From the NCBI RefSeq assembly GCF_025527015.1, contig NZ_JAODIM010000041.1, positions 62,001 to 126,000 on the forward strand: a DNA stretch of 64,000 nt, read 5' to 3'. A program made the position numbers and the translations under genes. The notes below the pieces were generated by a model. The model was given only the letters and a program-made list of their open reading frames with translations, had not been told where the DNA came from and did not search any database. Position 1 is the first letter of the stretch. Every line of letters begins with the position of its first letter. Below are positions 42,881 to 51,582 of this stretch, piece after piece. The DNA is from Winslowiella arboricola. GTDB taxonomy: Bacteria; Pseudomonadota; Gammaproteobacteria; Enterobacterales; Enterobacteriaceae.

Positions 42881-44511
42881 TGACTCACGATCATCGCGAA
42901 ATGCCAGATTCTGCATGGCAGAGCCTGGCAGCGGAACAGCGTGCTGCCTGGCTGGAGCAGCTGCTGGCCGCAAAGCCGCAGCAGCTGGAGTCACTGGCTA
43001 CTGAACTGGGCCTCTGGCCGCTGCAGGAAGATCAGCTCGCGGCGGCGGAACTGGACTTTAGCCGTATCAGCCTGCCGCAGGCGCTGGCGCGCCGCCTGTT
43101 GCCGATCCTGCTGGGCGGTAAAGAGTGGTTGCTGCTGGCCGATCCCTTCAGCCTGCCACTGCGCCAGTGGGCGCAGCGCCACACCGAGCGTCTGGCGCTC
43201 TGTCGTCCGGGCTGGGTCAATGATCAGCTGGATAATCTGTCGCGTCAGCAGCGCACCATGGAGCAGATCGATCATCAGGATTTCGCCAGCCAGGGCGAAG
43301 AGACAACGCTGGAGATCTCGCTGGTCACCATCGATCAGGAGCAAAGCTCGGTGATCAGGCTGGTCGACTCCACGCTGTACGACGCCCTGCAAAGCCGCGC
43401 CAGCGATATTCATCTGGAGAGCGTGCCTGATGGCCTGGTGGTGAAATACCGCATTGATGGTGTGCTGCACAATATTACGCGCTGCAACGGCTGGCAGAAT
43501 GCTGAGCAGATTATCTCGCGTCTGAAGGTGCTTGGCAGCATGGATATCTCTGAGCGTCGTGTCCCGCAGGATGGCCGTTTTAAAGCGCATATTCAGCAGC
43601 GCGATGTCGATTTCCGCGTCTCGATTATGCCCAGCATCCACGGTGAGGATGCAGTACTGCGCGTGCTGGATAAATCCCATGATAAAAAGCTGCGGCTGGA
43701 AACACTCGGCTTTGATGTGCCGACGCTGCAGGCGATACGCAAGCTGACACAGATTCCCCACGGCATGGTGCTGGTAACCGGGCCAACCGGTAGCGGTAAA
43801 TCCACCACCCTCTACTCCGCGCTCAGCGAGCTGAACAGTGGTGAAAGCAAGATCATCACCATTGAAGACCCGGTGGAGTATCAGCTGGAAGGCGTACTGC
43901 AAATCCCGGTCAACGATAAGAAAGGGTTGAGCTTTGCCCGTGGCCTGCGCGCCATCCTGCGTCACGACCCCGATATCATTCTGGTGGGAGAAATTCGTGA
44001 CGGTGAGACCGCCGGTATTGCGGTGCAGGCCGCGCTGACCGGACACGTTGTGCTCTCATCGGTGCATGCCAACAGCGTGTTCAGCGTGCTGGAACGTTTT
44101 CTCTATATGCAGGTAGAACCAGCGAGTCTGATCACTGCGCTTAACGGGGTTGTCGCCCAGCGTCTGGTGCGCCAGATCTGCCCGCAGTGTCAGCAGGCTT
44201 ATCAGCCGACAGCGGAAGAGATTGCCGACTGGCAGCTTGATCGGCAACTGCTGAGCGCGGCCAGCTGGAGCCGGGGCGCGGGTTGTCATCACTGCCGTCA
44301 CAGCGGCTATCACGGACGACTGGCGCTGGCGGAAGTACTGCATTTCAGCGACGCCATGAAAGAGGCGCTGCTGGCGCGCGCGCCGCTGCGCCAGCTACGT
44401 GAAGTCGCGCTGGCGGAAGGCTTTATGCCATTGCAGCAGATCGCCATTAACGCGGCCAGCAAAGGGCTGACCAGTTTGCAGGAGGTGAAACGTGTTATTT
44501 CCCTCAATTAA
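42880..44511 (+). CDS. gspE: Secretion ATPase GspE/PilB type
   Basis: 543 aa hexameric ATPase. N-terminal GspE domain about residues 1-150, then Asp-box ASDIHLE, Walker A GPTGSGKST at residues 301-309, Walker B DIILVGEIRDGETA, His-box and the zinc tetracysteine CPQC...CHHC, which favours a GspE/PilB-type assembly ATPase over a retraction ATPase. No PilT-like retraction ATPase is in the cluster. Confidence 0.94.
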   Translation: MTHDHREMPDSAWQSLAAEQRAAWLEQLLAAKPQQLESLATELGLWPLQEDQLAAAELDFSRISLPQALARRLLPILLGGKEWLLLADPFSLPLRQWAQRHTERLALCRPGWVNDQLDNLSRQQRTMEQIDHQDFASQGEETTLEISLVTIDQEQSSVIRLVDSTLYDALQSRASDIHLESVPDGLVVKYRIDGVLHNITRCNGWQNAEQIISRLKVLGSMDISERRVPQDGRFKAHIQQRDVDFRVSIMPSIHGEDAVLRVLDKSHDKKLRLETLGFDVPTLQAIRKLTQIPHGMVLVTGPTGSGKSTTLYSALSELNSGESKIITIEDPVEYQLEGVLQIPVNDKKGLSFARGLRAILRHDPDIILVGEIRDGETAGIAVQAALTGHVVLSSVHANSVFSVLERFLYMQVEPASLITALNGVVAQRLVRQICPQCQQAYQPTAEEIADWQLDRQLLSAASWSRGAGCHHCRHSGYHGRLALAEVLHFSDAMKEALLARAPLRQLREVALAEGFMPLQQIAINAASKGLTSLQEVKRVISLN

Positions 44512-45196
44512 GCGCTGGTGTTGCCGCCTGCAACAGCAGCATCTGCAGCTGTGGCTCAATAACCGGCTGCAATATCAGTGCAGCTGGCAGCCGCAGCTGC
44601 CGCTGACGGATCAGCTGGCGCAGTTGTTCGCTAATCTGCCGCCCGCGCCGCGCTGGCGCGACACGCTGGAGTTTGTGGTCGATACGCCCCACCTCAGCTA
44701 TTTGCTGGTGCCATGGAGCAACGGCATCACGCGACCGGCGGAACTGCGCCAGTATGCCGCGCTGTTACTGGCGCAGCAGCAGGATGAACAGCAGCCGATG
44801 GCGGTGAGCTTTTTGCACAGTGGCTATGGCGGCAACGCCTTTGCCGCGCTGTTGCCCCAGACACTGCTGGGCGAGCTGCAACAAGTAGCAAAGGATCAGC
44901 GCCTGCGGCTACACAGTTGCAGCACGCCATTCAGCAATATGCTGAGCAGTTTTGGCCGCCAGCTGCCGGAAAACGCGCTGTTCGCCTGTATTGGCCCGCA
45001 GCAAAGCAGCTTTGCCTGCCGCTTCCAGCAGCAGTGGCACAGCGTATTTAGTCTGCATCTGCCACACAGCGAATTAAGACAACAACTGGAAACCGCTAAC
45101 CGCCTGGCGAATCTGCCGACGCTGCAACGCTATGTATTGCATTGTCTGCCGGACACGCCGCCTGGCCGGCGTGCCGCAGGAGAAACGCCACCATGA
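44492..45196 (+). CDS. PilM/GspL-cytoplasmic-like platform protein
   Basis: 234 aa, GTG start preceded by GGAGGTG and overlapping gspE by 20 bp. No membrane span. Sequence is weakly conserved and I cannot place actin-fold motifs with certainty; the assignment as the PilM / GspL-N equivalent rests mainly on its position between the ATPase and a PilN-like protein and on its size. It is followed by a 4-bp ATGA overlap. Confidence 0.6.
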   Translation: MLFPSIKRWCCRLQQQHLQLWLNNRLQYQCSWQPQLPLTDQLAQLFANLPPAPRWRDTLEFVVDTPHLSYLLVPWSNGITRPAELRQYAALLLAQQQDEQQPMAVSFLHSGYGGNAFAALLPQTLLGELQQVAKDQRLRLHSCSTPFSNMLSSFGRQLPENALFACIGPQQSSFACRFQQQWHSVFSLHLPHSELRQQLETANRLANLPTLQRYVLHCLPDTPPGRRAAGETPP

Positions 45197-45687
45197 TCAA
45201 TCGTCATCAATTTATCACGCGCGGGCGGCTGACGATAAGCCTCACCCTGCTGGTGGTACTGATTGCACCGACGCTGGTGACGATCGCTATCACCCGGCAA
45301 CAGCACCAGCAGCTGACACAGGTGCTGACGCAGGAGATGAAGCTGTTACAGGCCCACCGCCAGGCAGCGGAAGCGATTAGCGTTAAACAACGCGCTTTCG
45401 ACAAAGCACCGCAGCAGCTGGAATCCTCGCAGCTAAATGGGCTGGCGCTGATCGCCCCTGCGCTGCACGACGATATTGCCCTGCTGTCGCTGGAAAAAGA
45501 TGCCCGCCAGCAACGGATGCGCATTGAGGTGCTAAGCCGCTCGCTGGATGCATTGCTGGACTTTGTCTCACGCTTACAACGGCTTCCGGCCAGGGTCGGT
45601 CTGGAAAGTCATCAAACGGAAACGACTATGCCCGAAACATGGAAGATTCGCGCCACGTTAAATCTGGAGTACGCCGATGCACCTTAA
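45193..45687 (+). CDS. PilN-like inner-membrane protein
   Basis: 164 aa from MINRHQFITRGRLTISLTLL. One transmembrane helix at about residues 13-34, then a coiled-coil segment and a small periplasmic domain (RMRIEVLSRSLDALLDFVSR), the PilN layout. Equivalent in topology to the GspL periplasmic half. Overlaps both neighbours. Confidence 0.65.
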   Translation: MINRHQFITRGRLTISLTLLVVLIAPTLVTIAITRQQHQQLTQVLTQEMKLLQAHRQAAEAISVKQRAFDKAPQQLESSQLNGLALIAPALHDDIALLSLEKDARQQRMRIEVLSRSLDALLDFVSRLQRLPARVGLESHQTETTMPETWKIRATLNLEYADAP

Positions 45688-46231
45688 TTCAGGCATTTTG
45701 TCCTCGCTGAATGAGTGGCAACCCCGTCTGCGCTGGTATGCCAGTCAGTGCTATGAGCTGCTTGGCCCTCTGCCGCTGCTGATTGCCGCGCTGTGGCTGA
45801 CGCTGCTGTTTTACCTTTGCGCTCAGCTGCGACCGGCGCTGGTTGCTGATAGTCAGCGTCAGCAGGCGATTCACCAGCAGCTGGCGGTACCGTTGCCGAT
45901 TATCTCACCGGAGCAGGAGACGGCGGAGAGCGCGCTGAGCGTGACTGAATATGAGCAGGTTAAAGCGCTGTTCGCCATCCTGAAAAAGCATGGCTTGCAG
46001 GCCAGGGAGAGCCGTTACCAGCAACTGACCGACAGTAGCAGCGCACAGCGCGTTCAGCTGATGCTCGATATTCCGCTAGTGGGCGAATATATGAATTTGC
46101 AAAACGCGCTGCGTGAAATGACAGCCAGCCTGCCACTGCAATTTGAGTCGCTGGCGATGGCGCGCACAACCCCTGCCACCACCCAGTTAAGCATGTCGCT
46201 GCGCGTCACGCTGGCGGGAGAAGCACCATGA
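45677..46231 (+). CDS. PilO/GspM-like inner-membrane protein
   Basis: 184 aa. Single membrane helix about residues 29-50 (LLGPLPLLIAALWLTLLFYL), short coiled coil and a ferredoxin-like periplasmic domain, the PilO/GspM layout. Assigned from topology and order after the PilN-like gene. Confidence 0.65.
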   Translation: MHLNSGILSSLNEWQPRLRWYASQCYELLGPLPLLIAALWLTLLFYLCAQLRPALVADSQRQQAIHQQLAVPLPIISPEQETAESALSVTEYEQVKALFAILKKHGLQARESRYQQLTDSSSAQRVQLMLDIPLVGEYMNLQNALREMTASLPLQFESLAMARTTPATTQLSMSLRVTLAGEAP

Positions 46232-46752
46232 AACTGCCGCGTTACTTACAGCTGGCGCTCGGTGTAACCGGCGCACTGGTGCTGTGGAGTCAGTTTAGCG
46301 AGCCCTATGAGACGCCCGTACAGCAGGATCTGCTGCCGCAGCAACAGCCAGCGGCCAGCATTACCAGTCACAACACCGACTCCTTAGTCACGGCGGCGTT
46401 CGGCCATAGCGAAAGCAATCTGTTTCCCTTTCAGGGACCGCAGGTTGCCCCATCGCCACCACCGCCACCGCCAAAACCGGCGGCGGCGCCAAAAGCGCCC
46501 AGTCTGCCGTTTAAGCTGGTGGGCGCCTGGTGGAACCATAACCAGCGCTATCTGGTGCTGAGTGATGGCAAGCAAAGCTGGATCGTGTGCAATCAGTGCA
46601 GGATCGCCGACAGTATCCGCAGCGGCGAAAAATTAAATGAGAACTGGCAGTTAAAAGCGATCGAACCTGACCATCTGGTTTTCCGCTGGCTGCCACTGGA
46701 AAACGACCAGCGCCTGTCGCTGGGCGATATGACATCAAAACCTAAATTCTAA
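46228..46752 (+). CDS. PilP/GspC-like linker protein
   Basis: 174 aa. N-terminal hydrophobic anchor (LQLALGVTGALVLWSQF), a proline-rich linker (PSPPPPPPKPAAAPKAP, about residues 72-88) that can span the periplasm, and a compact C-terminal HR-like domain (FKLVGAWWNHNQRYLVLSDG). It should connect the inner-membrane platform to the secretin N0 domain. Confidence 0.65.
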   Translation: MKLPRYLQLALGVTGALVLWSQFSEPYETPVQQDLLPQQQPAASITSHNTDSLVTAAFGHSESNLFPFQGPQVAPSPPPPPPKPAAAPKAPSLPFKLVGAWWNHNQRYLVLSDGKQSWIVCNQCRIADSIRSGEKLNENWQLKAIEPDHLVFRWLPLENDQRLSLGDMTSKPKF

Positions 46753-46763
46753 CGATATTGACT

Positions 46764-48653
46764 ATGTTTACTAAAAAAAAGCTGTCTGTATTAATCGCCG
46801 CTTTGCTGCTGGCAGGCTGTGCTAATCAGCAGTCACCTGGCTCTGACGAGCAGCCGCAAGATCATCAACAGCAGCTTATCCACTCGCTGGATAAGCTGAA
46901 ACAACAGCGTCTGGCCGACCCGCAGGATCTGACACTGAAAAGCCGTGAACAGCTGGAGAGCAGCCAGCTGGTAGACCTGTACCTGAAACAAGCGGAACGC
47001 GCCGTCGCACAGAATAACCATCAGGACGCGGCACGTCTGTGGCGCACCGCTCTGCAATATCAGCCGGGCAATATGCGCGCCCAGCAGGGGCTGCGTCGCA
47101 TCAATGCCTGGCGTTCACTGGATATGATGTATCAGCAGGCCAGCAAGCTGGCAGCTAACAACCCGCAGGCGGCGCTGGAAAAAATCCAGAAAGTGCTGGA
47201 AGAGGAGCCGGGCTGGCCGCAGGCCACCGCGCTGCGCGATCATCTGCTGCGCCAGCTGTCGTCCAGCACCCAGCCATCGCAGCGGATGAGCGCTGAGCTG
47301 CAAAAGCCGGTATCACTCAATTTCCGCTCGCATAATCTGATGGAGATCTTCAATACCATTTCGAAGATCACCGGCGTGAATTTTATCTTTGATAACGATG
47401 TGTCACGTAATATCTCCACCAGCATTATTGCCAACAAAACCACGGCGGAAGACGCGATCAACTTGCTGTTGATCTCCAATCAGCTGCGGAAAAAGGTGCT
47501 GAATGGCAACACCCTGCTGATCTATCCGGCCAGCCAGAACAAAGAGAAAATCTACCGCGACATTATGGTGAAAACCTTTTTCCTCGGTTACGCCAAAGCG
47601 AAAGATGTCAACGTGGCGCTGCGTAACCTGATGAAGATAAAAGATATTCACGTCGACGAACGTACTAACTCACTGACAGTGCGCAGTCCGCGTGAAAGTA
47701 TCGAGATGATTGAACGCCTGCTGATGACGCTGGATCGCCCGGAAGCGGAAGTCACGCTGGAAGTGGAAGTGCTGGAGATCAACAGCAATGACGCCACCAA
47801 ACTGGGTATTCGTTATCCGGGTGAGATCGGTATTGGCTTTAACGGCGGCGCCGACGCATCCAGCAATATCCCGCTGAATGCTTTTGGTCGCGACAATATG
47901 TTTATCAACCTTGGCAGCAGTCGCGGACTTAAACTCGATATCAGTAAAATCCGCAGTCATGCCAAAGTGCTGGCCAATCCACGCATTCATGTGAAAAACA
48001 GCAAGCAGGCGCTGATCGAAATTGGCGAAAAACTACCGGTATTAACCAATACCACCAATGACGGCGTGACCAATCAGAAGGTGGAGTATCAGGACGTTGG
48101 CCTGAAGTTGCAGGTGACGCCAGAGATCAGTCTCGACGGTGAGATCAGCATGGATGTGGAGTTCAGCCTCAGCAGTCTTGGCCTCGCACAGGAGAGCAAG
48201 GATGGCCTGAAATATTACAGCACCAACAACCGGATGGCGAAAACCATCCTCAGTAGCCTCGATGGCGAAACCCAGATGCTGGCCGGATTGATCAGCATGA
48301 ACCAGAAAAATGACAAAAGCGGCATACCAGGACTCAGCAATCTGCCCTTAATCGGATCACTGTTCAGCACCTCGGACAAAGAGAAGAAGCGCACCGAAGT
48401 GGTGTTACTGATCACACCGCGTATTGCCCGCAGCATCGATCTGCCGGGATCTCATATCAATGCGATCGCTGTAGGGACCGAAGATCTGCCTGGCGATCAG
48501 GATATGCGTTTGCGCGCAGCGGGCCGCATCCAGGTCGGCAAAGAAGCCGCAGTGGCGCCACCGCTGGCGCCACCAGCGCACTTCCCGCAGCAGCGTGGTG
48601 AACTGCCGTCACCCAATCCGGCCCATGATAATGCCGCAAGAAGCGCGCCATGA
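46764..48653 (+). CDS. gspD: Outer-membrane secretin, lipoprotein type (GspD/MshL-like)
   Basis: 629 aa from ATG 46764. Lipobox LLLAGC with the acylated Cys at residue 19. A helical TPR-like region at about 70-155 precedes N0 (VSLNFRSHNLMEIFNTISKI), N1 (TFFLGYAKAKDVNVALRNLM) and the C-terminal secretin domain ending VVLLITPRIARS. A Pro-rich tail follows. The lipid anchor and TPR are typical of MSHA/PilQ-like secretins rather than of classical GspD, and no separate pilotin is present. A TTG six bases upstream is the only other start. Confidence 0.9.
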   Translation: MFTKKKLSVLIAALLLAGCANQQSPGSDEQPQDHQQQLIHSLDKLKQQRLADPQDLTLKSREQLESSQLVDLYLKQAERAVAQNNHQDAARLWRTALQYQPGNMRAQQGLRRINAWRSLDMMYQQASKLAANNPQAALEKIQKVLEEEPGWPQATALRDHLLRQLSSSTQPSQRMSAELQKPVSLNFRSHNLMEIFNTISKITGVNFIFDNDVSRNISTSIIANKTTAEDAINLLLISNQLRKKVLNGNTLLIYPASQNKEKIYRDIMVKTFFLGYAKAKDVNVALRNLMKIKDIHVDERTNSLTVRSPRESIEMIERLLMTLDRPEAEVTLEVEVLEINSNDATKLGIRYPGEIGIGFNGGADASSNIPLNAFGRDNMFINLGSSRGLKLDISKIRSHAKVLANPRIHVKNSKQALIEIGEKLPVLTNTTNDGVTNQKVEYQDVGLKLQVTPEISLDGEISMDVEFSLSSLGLAQESKDGLKYYSTNNRMAKTILSSLDGETQMLAGLISMNQKNDKSGIPGLSNLPLIGSLFSTSDKEKKRTEVVLLITPRIARSIDLPGSHINAIAVGTEDLPGDQDMRLRAAGRIQVGKEAAVAPPLAPPAHFPQQRGELPSPNPAHDNAARSAP

Positions 48654-49129
48654 GTCAGCGGCGGCAACAGGGTTTTACCCTGGTGGAGATGATGGTGACG
48701 CTCAGCCTGCTGGCTTCGCTGGCGGCGGCCTCGCTGCCGCTAATTGAGAAACAGGCACAGCGCAATAAAGAGGAGCAGCTGCAACAGGCGCTGCGTCAGA
48801 TCCGCCAGGCGCTGGATCGCTATCAGCACGCCAGCCAGCAGGGGCTGATTGAGAAGCGCAGCGATGAATCCGGCTATCCGCCAACGTTACAGGCGCTGAC
48901 CGACGGGGTGGTGGATAAAACCTCGCCGAATCAGCGCAAAATCTATTTTCTGCGGCGTATTCCGCGCGATCCGATGTGTGATTGCGCCGGCAAAGCCGAC
49001 CATGAGAGCTGGCGCATCCGCAGCAGTAATAGTGAACCGGGTAATTTTACCCGCAAAGGGGATATCTATGATGTGGCCTCGTTTAGCGAAGCCCGCGGAT
49101 TAAACGGGGTGCCTTATGCGCAATGGTGA
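48650..49129 (+). CDS. Pseudopilin 2 (GspG/H-like)
   Basis: 159 aa, ATGA overlap with the secretin gene. Prepilin leader MSQRRQQG then FTLVEMMVTLSLLASLAAAS (Glu at +5). Two cysteines in the C-terminal half (DPMCDCAG) and C-terminus GVPYAQW, shared with pseudopilin 3. Minor pseudopilin candidate. Confidence 0.85.
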   Translation: MSQRRQQGFTLVEMMVTLSLLASLAAASLPLIEKQAQRNKEEQLQQALRQIRQALDRYQHASQQGLIEKRSDESGYPPTLQALTDGVVDKTSPNQRKIYFLRRIPRDPMCDCAGKADHESWRIRSSNSEPGNFTRKGDIYDVASFSEARGLNGVPYAQW

Positions 49130-49484
49130 AAAAGGCTTTACCCTGATTGAGCTGCTGGTGGTAATGGCGATTATCGCCACGCTGGTGACAATGGTGGCGC
49201 CGCGCTATTTCCAGCAAACCGAGCGCGCCAAAGAGGTGGTGCTAAAACACAATCTGAATACGTTGCGGGTTTCGCTTGATCACTATCGCCACGACCATAT
49301 TGAGGGCCCGGCGCGGTTGCAGGAACTGGTGGAAAAAGGCTATCTGCGTCAGTTGCCGCTCGATCCGCTGACGGATAAGTACAATAGCTGGGTCAGCCGC
49401 CAGGACGAGCATGGGCAGATTATTGATATTCGCAGTGGTTCGCCGCAGACATCGCTGGATGGAGTGCCCTATGCCGACTGGTAA
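49116..49484 (+). CDS. Pseudopilin 3 (GspG-like)
   Basis: 122 aa. Leader MRNGEKG then FTLIELLVVMAIIATLVTMV with Glu at +5; PLDPLTDKYNSW is a GspG-like loop. Ends GVPYADW like its neighbour. Overlaps pseudopilin 2 by 14 bp. Confidence 0.87.
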   Translation: MRNGEKGFTLIELLVVMAIIATLVTMVAPRYFQQTERAKEVVLKHNLNTLRVSLDHYRHDHIEGPARLQELVEKGYLRQLPLDPLTDKYNSWVSRQDEHGQIIDIRSGSPQTSLDGVPYADW

Positions 49485-49965
49485 TCGCCAGGCGGGCTTC
49501 AGCTACCTGCTGCTACTGGCGTGGTTAAGTGTGCTGTCGCTGCTGCTGCTGCGTAGTTATGACCACCGTCAGACCCAGTGGCGGCAGGAGCGCGAAGAGC
49601 AGCTGCTGTTCGCTGGCGATCAGATTCGTCAGGCAATCCGCCAGTATCGGGAAAACCCGGCGGGCAATAAATGCTTTCCGACCGCTTTCCGGCAGTTGAT
49701 CAGTGATACGCGCGGTAACCAGGTGCAGCACCTGCTGCGACAGATCTATCCCGATCCGTTTAGCCAGCAGCGTGAATGGGGGATGATCTATGATGAACAG
49801 CAACGCTGGATCGGGGTTTACAGTAAAGGCAGCGGCAGACCACTTAAACAGCAGGGTTTCAGTGAACCGTATAGCCGTTTTAAACAGGCGGCCAGCTATG
49901 CCGACTGGCAGTTTAAAGTGGAAGAGGATCCAGCCGCACCGCTGCCGGTGCGGTGCAGCGGGTAA
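49471..49965 (+). CDS. Pseudopilin 4 (atypical minor pseudopilin)
   Basis: 164 aa from MPTGNRQAG at 49471. The processing site is G then FSYLLLLAWLSVLSLLLL: the Glu at +5 is replaced by Leu, as in GspK-type tip pseudopilins. Contains ASYADW near the C-terminus. Probably at the tip of the pseudopilus. Last gene of the operon. Confidence 0.8.
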   Translation: MPTGNRQAGFSYLLLLAWLSVLSLLLLRSYDHRQTQWRQEREEQLLFAGDQIRQAIRQYRENPAGNKCFPTAFRQLISDTRGNQVQHLLRQIYPDPFSQQREWGMIYDEQQRWIGVYSKGSGRPLKQQGFSEPYSRFKQAASYADWQFKVEEDPAAPLPVRCSG

Positions 49966-49976
49966 TATCTGAGTAA

Positions 49977-50234
49977 TTATTGCGCAAAAGCGCGCTCTAA
50001 CTGGGTTTTCACATTCTGCAGCTCAAGGGCGTGCTGATAGAATATTTTGCCTTTCGCGGTTGGAATGCAGGGGCGGCGACGCACCACCAGTTTCTCGCCC
50101 ATCTCATCTTCCAGTGAGCTTAAACGCAATGATACAGCTGAAGGTGTAATATAGAGTTGCCGTGCCGCTTCTTCAAAACTGCCGGTATCGACAACGGTAA
50201 GAAAAGCATTAATTTTTTTAAATCCCGCTCTCAT
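49977..50234 (-). CDS. LysR-type protein reduced to the HTH domain
   Basis: 85 aa with its own start and stop. FLTVVDTGSFEEAARQLYIT and PSAVSLRLSSLEDEMGEKLV form a complete LysR winged helix and the start of the linker helix (HALELQNVKTQLERAFAQ). The ~200-residue effector domain is absent and there is no remnant of it downstream, since the convergent pseudopilin gene starts 11 bp away. Either a gene remnant or a stand-alone DNA-binding protein. Confidence 0.75.
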   Translation of the reverse strand: MRAGFKKINAFLTVVDTGSFEEAARQLYITPSAVSLRLSSLEDEMGEKLVVRRRPCIPTAKGKIFYQHALELQNVKTQLERAFAQ

Positions 50235-50465
50235 CTTCGTCCCCGGAAAATTTACAGGTAAAATATCGTTAATTCACGAGATAAATCTTAACGGCAAAGC
50301 CTGCGCAATTAAATCTGACTGGTCAGAAAATCTCCTCCCCCCGATAACAATTTTTTTATAAAATGAGTTTTTCTTAATCAGCAAGAGTTTTCTCGCTGAC
50401 GCAACAGATTTATGGTTATTATCCGCCCTGTTTACTCATCACTCAATTTTATCAGGACAGACCGA

Positions 50466-51155
50466 ATGACCATTAATATTGCTATTGCCCATGAACATAA
50501 GCTGATTCGCTGCGGTATTAAATCGCTGATTAAAAATATGACCGGGAAAAAACTTTCTACCGGGGATGATGATGCCAGCTATTCGATTATTAATGATGTT
50601 TCCACTCCAGCCGAGCTGGTAAGCACCTTAAACAGCAATCATATCGATCTGCTGTTACTGGGATATACGCTCAATACGGATGAGCGTAAAAGCAGCCCAC
50701 TGGCTTCGATGGACGGTTATAACCTGGTGAAGTGGTTGCGTAACAAATATCCGCATATCAAAATTGTGGTGATGTCACCGCACCGTCATGCCAGTCTGGT
50801 GCGCATGATGCTCGGTTCCGGCATTTCCGGTTATATCAGTATGGATATTTGTGAAAAAACGCTGGAGCGCGTGATGAGCAGCGTGCTGAACAACGAAGTC
50901 TATGTGGAAAATGACTTAATGCGCAGCCTGCTTAATGCCAATAATAATACTAACGAGATCTCACCGAAGGAGTCTGAAGTATTGCGCCTGTTATGCCAGG
51001 GACTAAGTTTAACCAAAATCGCTGGCAGGATGAATCTGAGCATCAAGACGGTCAGCGCCCATAAACTGCGGGCGATGGATAAACTGGCGGTAGAGAGCGA
51101 CTGTCAGCTCTATTTTCTGCTCAGCCGCTCCGGCCTGTTTGATATTAAACTGTGA
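50466..51155 (+). CDS. LuxR/RcsB-type regulator with degenerate receiver
   Basis: 229 aa from MTINIAIAHEHKLIRCG; codons upstream of 50466 are in frame but unlike the family. The fold matches RcsB/EvgA: receiver about 1-125 and a LuxR HTH about 160-225 with ISPKESEVLRLL and MNLSIKTVSAHKLRAM. The phospho-acceptor Asp is Gly66 (DLLLLGYTL) and the acidic pair is H9-E10, so it cannot be phosphorylated in the usual way, like RcsA. Candidate partner of an RcsB-like protein at the boxes in this island. Confidence 0.85.
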   Translation: MTINIAIAHEHKLIRCGIKSLIKNMTGKKLSTGDDDASYSIINDVSTPAELVSTLNSNHIDLLLLGYTLNTDERKSSPLASMDGYNLVKWLRNKYPHIKIVVMSPHRHASLVRMMLGSGISGYISMDICEKTLERVMSSVLNNEVYVENDLMRSLLNANNNTNEISPKESEVLRLLCQGLSLTKIAGRMNLSIKTVSAHKLRAMDKLAVESDCQLYFLLSRSGLFDIKL

Positions 51156-51240
51156 TTATTCACTTTGCAGCGCAGCCGGCACGGAGATAACCCACTGATT
51201 ATTATCAATGGGTTATCTCCTGACGACTGCTTAGCGGTGG

Positions 51241-51462
51241 CTAATCTAGCGACTCCTGCTGCTCATCAGCAGACCCGGCACCGTCACAATTATGGGCCGC
51301 ATCGGCTTGCGACTGCTCATCGTCGCTATTTTCCGGCTGCTGTCCTTCTGCGGTATGAAACACATGTAGTTCGGTATTTTCACTCTCGTCATGTCCTTCA
51401 TGGGCAAATGACAGTGAAGAAATGGTTGATACCAGTAATAATAAAATAAATTTAACCTTCAT
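51241..51462 (-). CDS. Small secreted acidic His/Asp-rich protein, unknown
   Basis: 73 aa from MKVKFILLLLVSTISSLSFA, a clear signal peptide, with AGGGG upstream of the ATG. The mature part starts HEGHDESE and is very rich in Glu/Asp/Gln/Ser with four or five histidines and one Cys. No family recognised. The N-terminal His-x-x-His-Asp could bind metal; it lies next to the copper-dependent LPMO gene. An in-frame extension of 38 codons upstream would hide the signal peptide and is rejected. Confidence 0.65.
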   Translation of the reverse strand: MKVKFILLLLVSTISSLSFAHEGHDESENTELHVFHTAEGQQPENSDDEQSQADAAHNCDGAGSADEQQESLD

Positions 51463-51582
51463 TAACAGGCCCCTGTAAATAACATATTTAACATCACGGA
51501 ATAAATAATCGTATAGCAGAGGATTATTTAACAGCGGACAATTCTGCTGCTGATTAAGAACAATAATTACCGTCACAGAAAA

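Noticed and set aside
42991-44046. 351-codon open frame on the minus strand
   Set aside because: Antisense to gspE, which has all ATPase motifs in its own frame.
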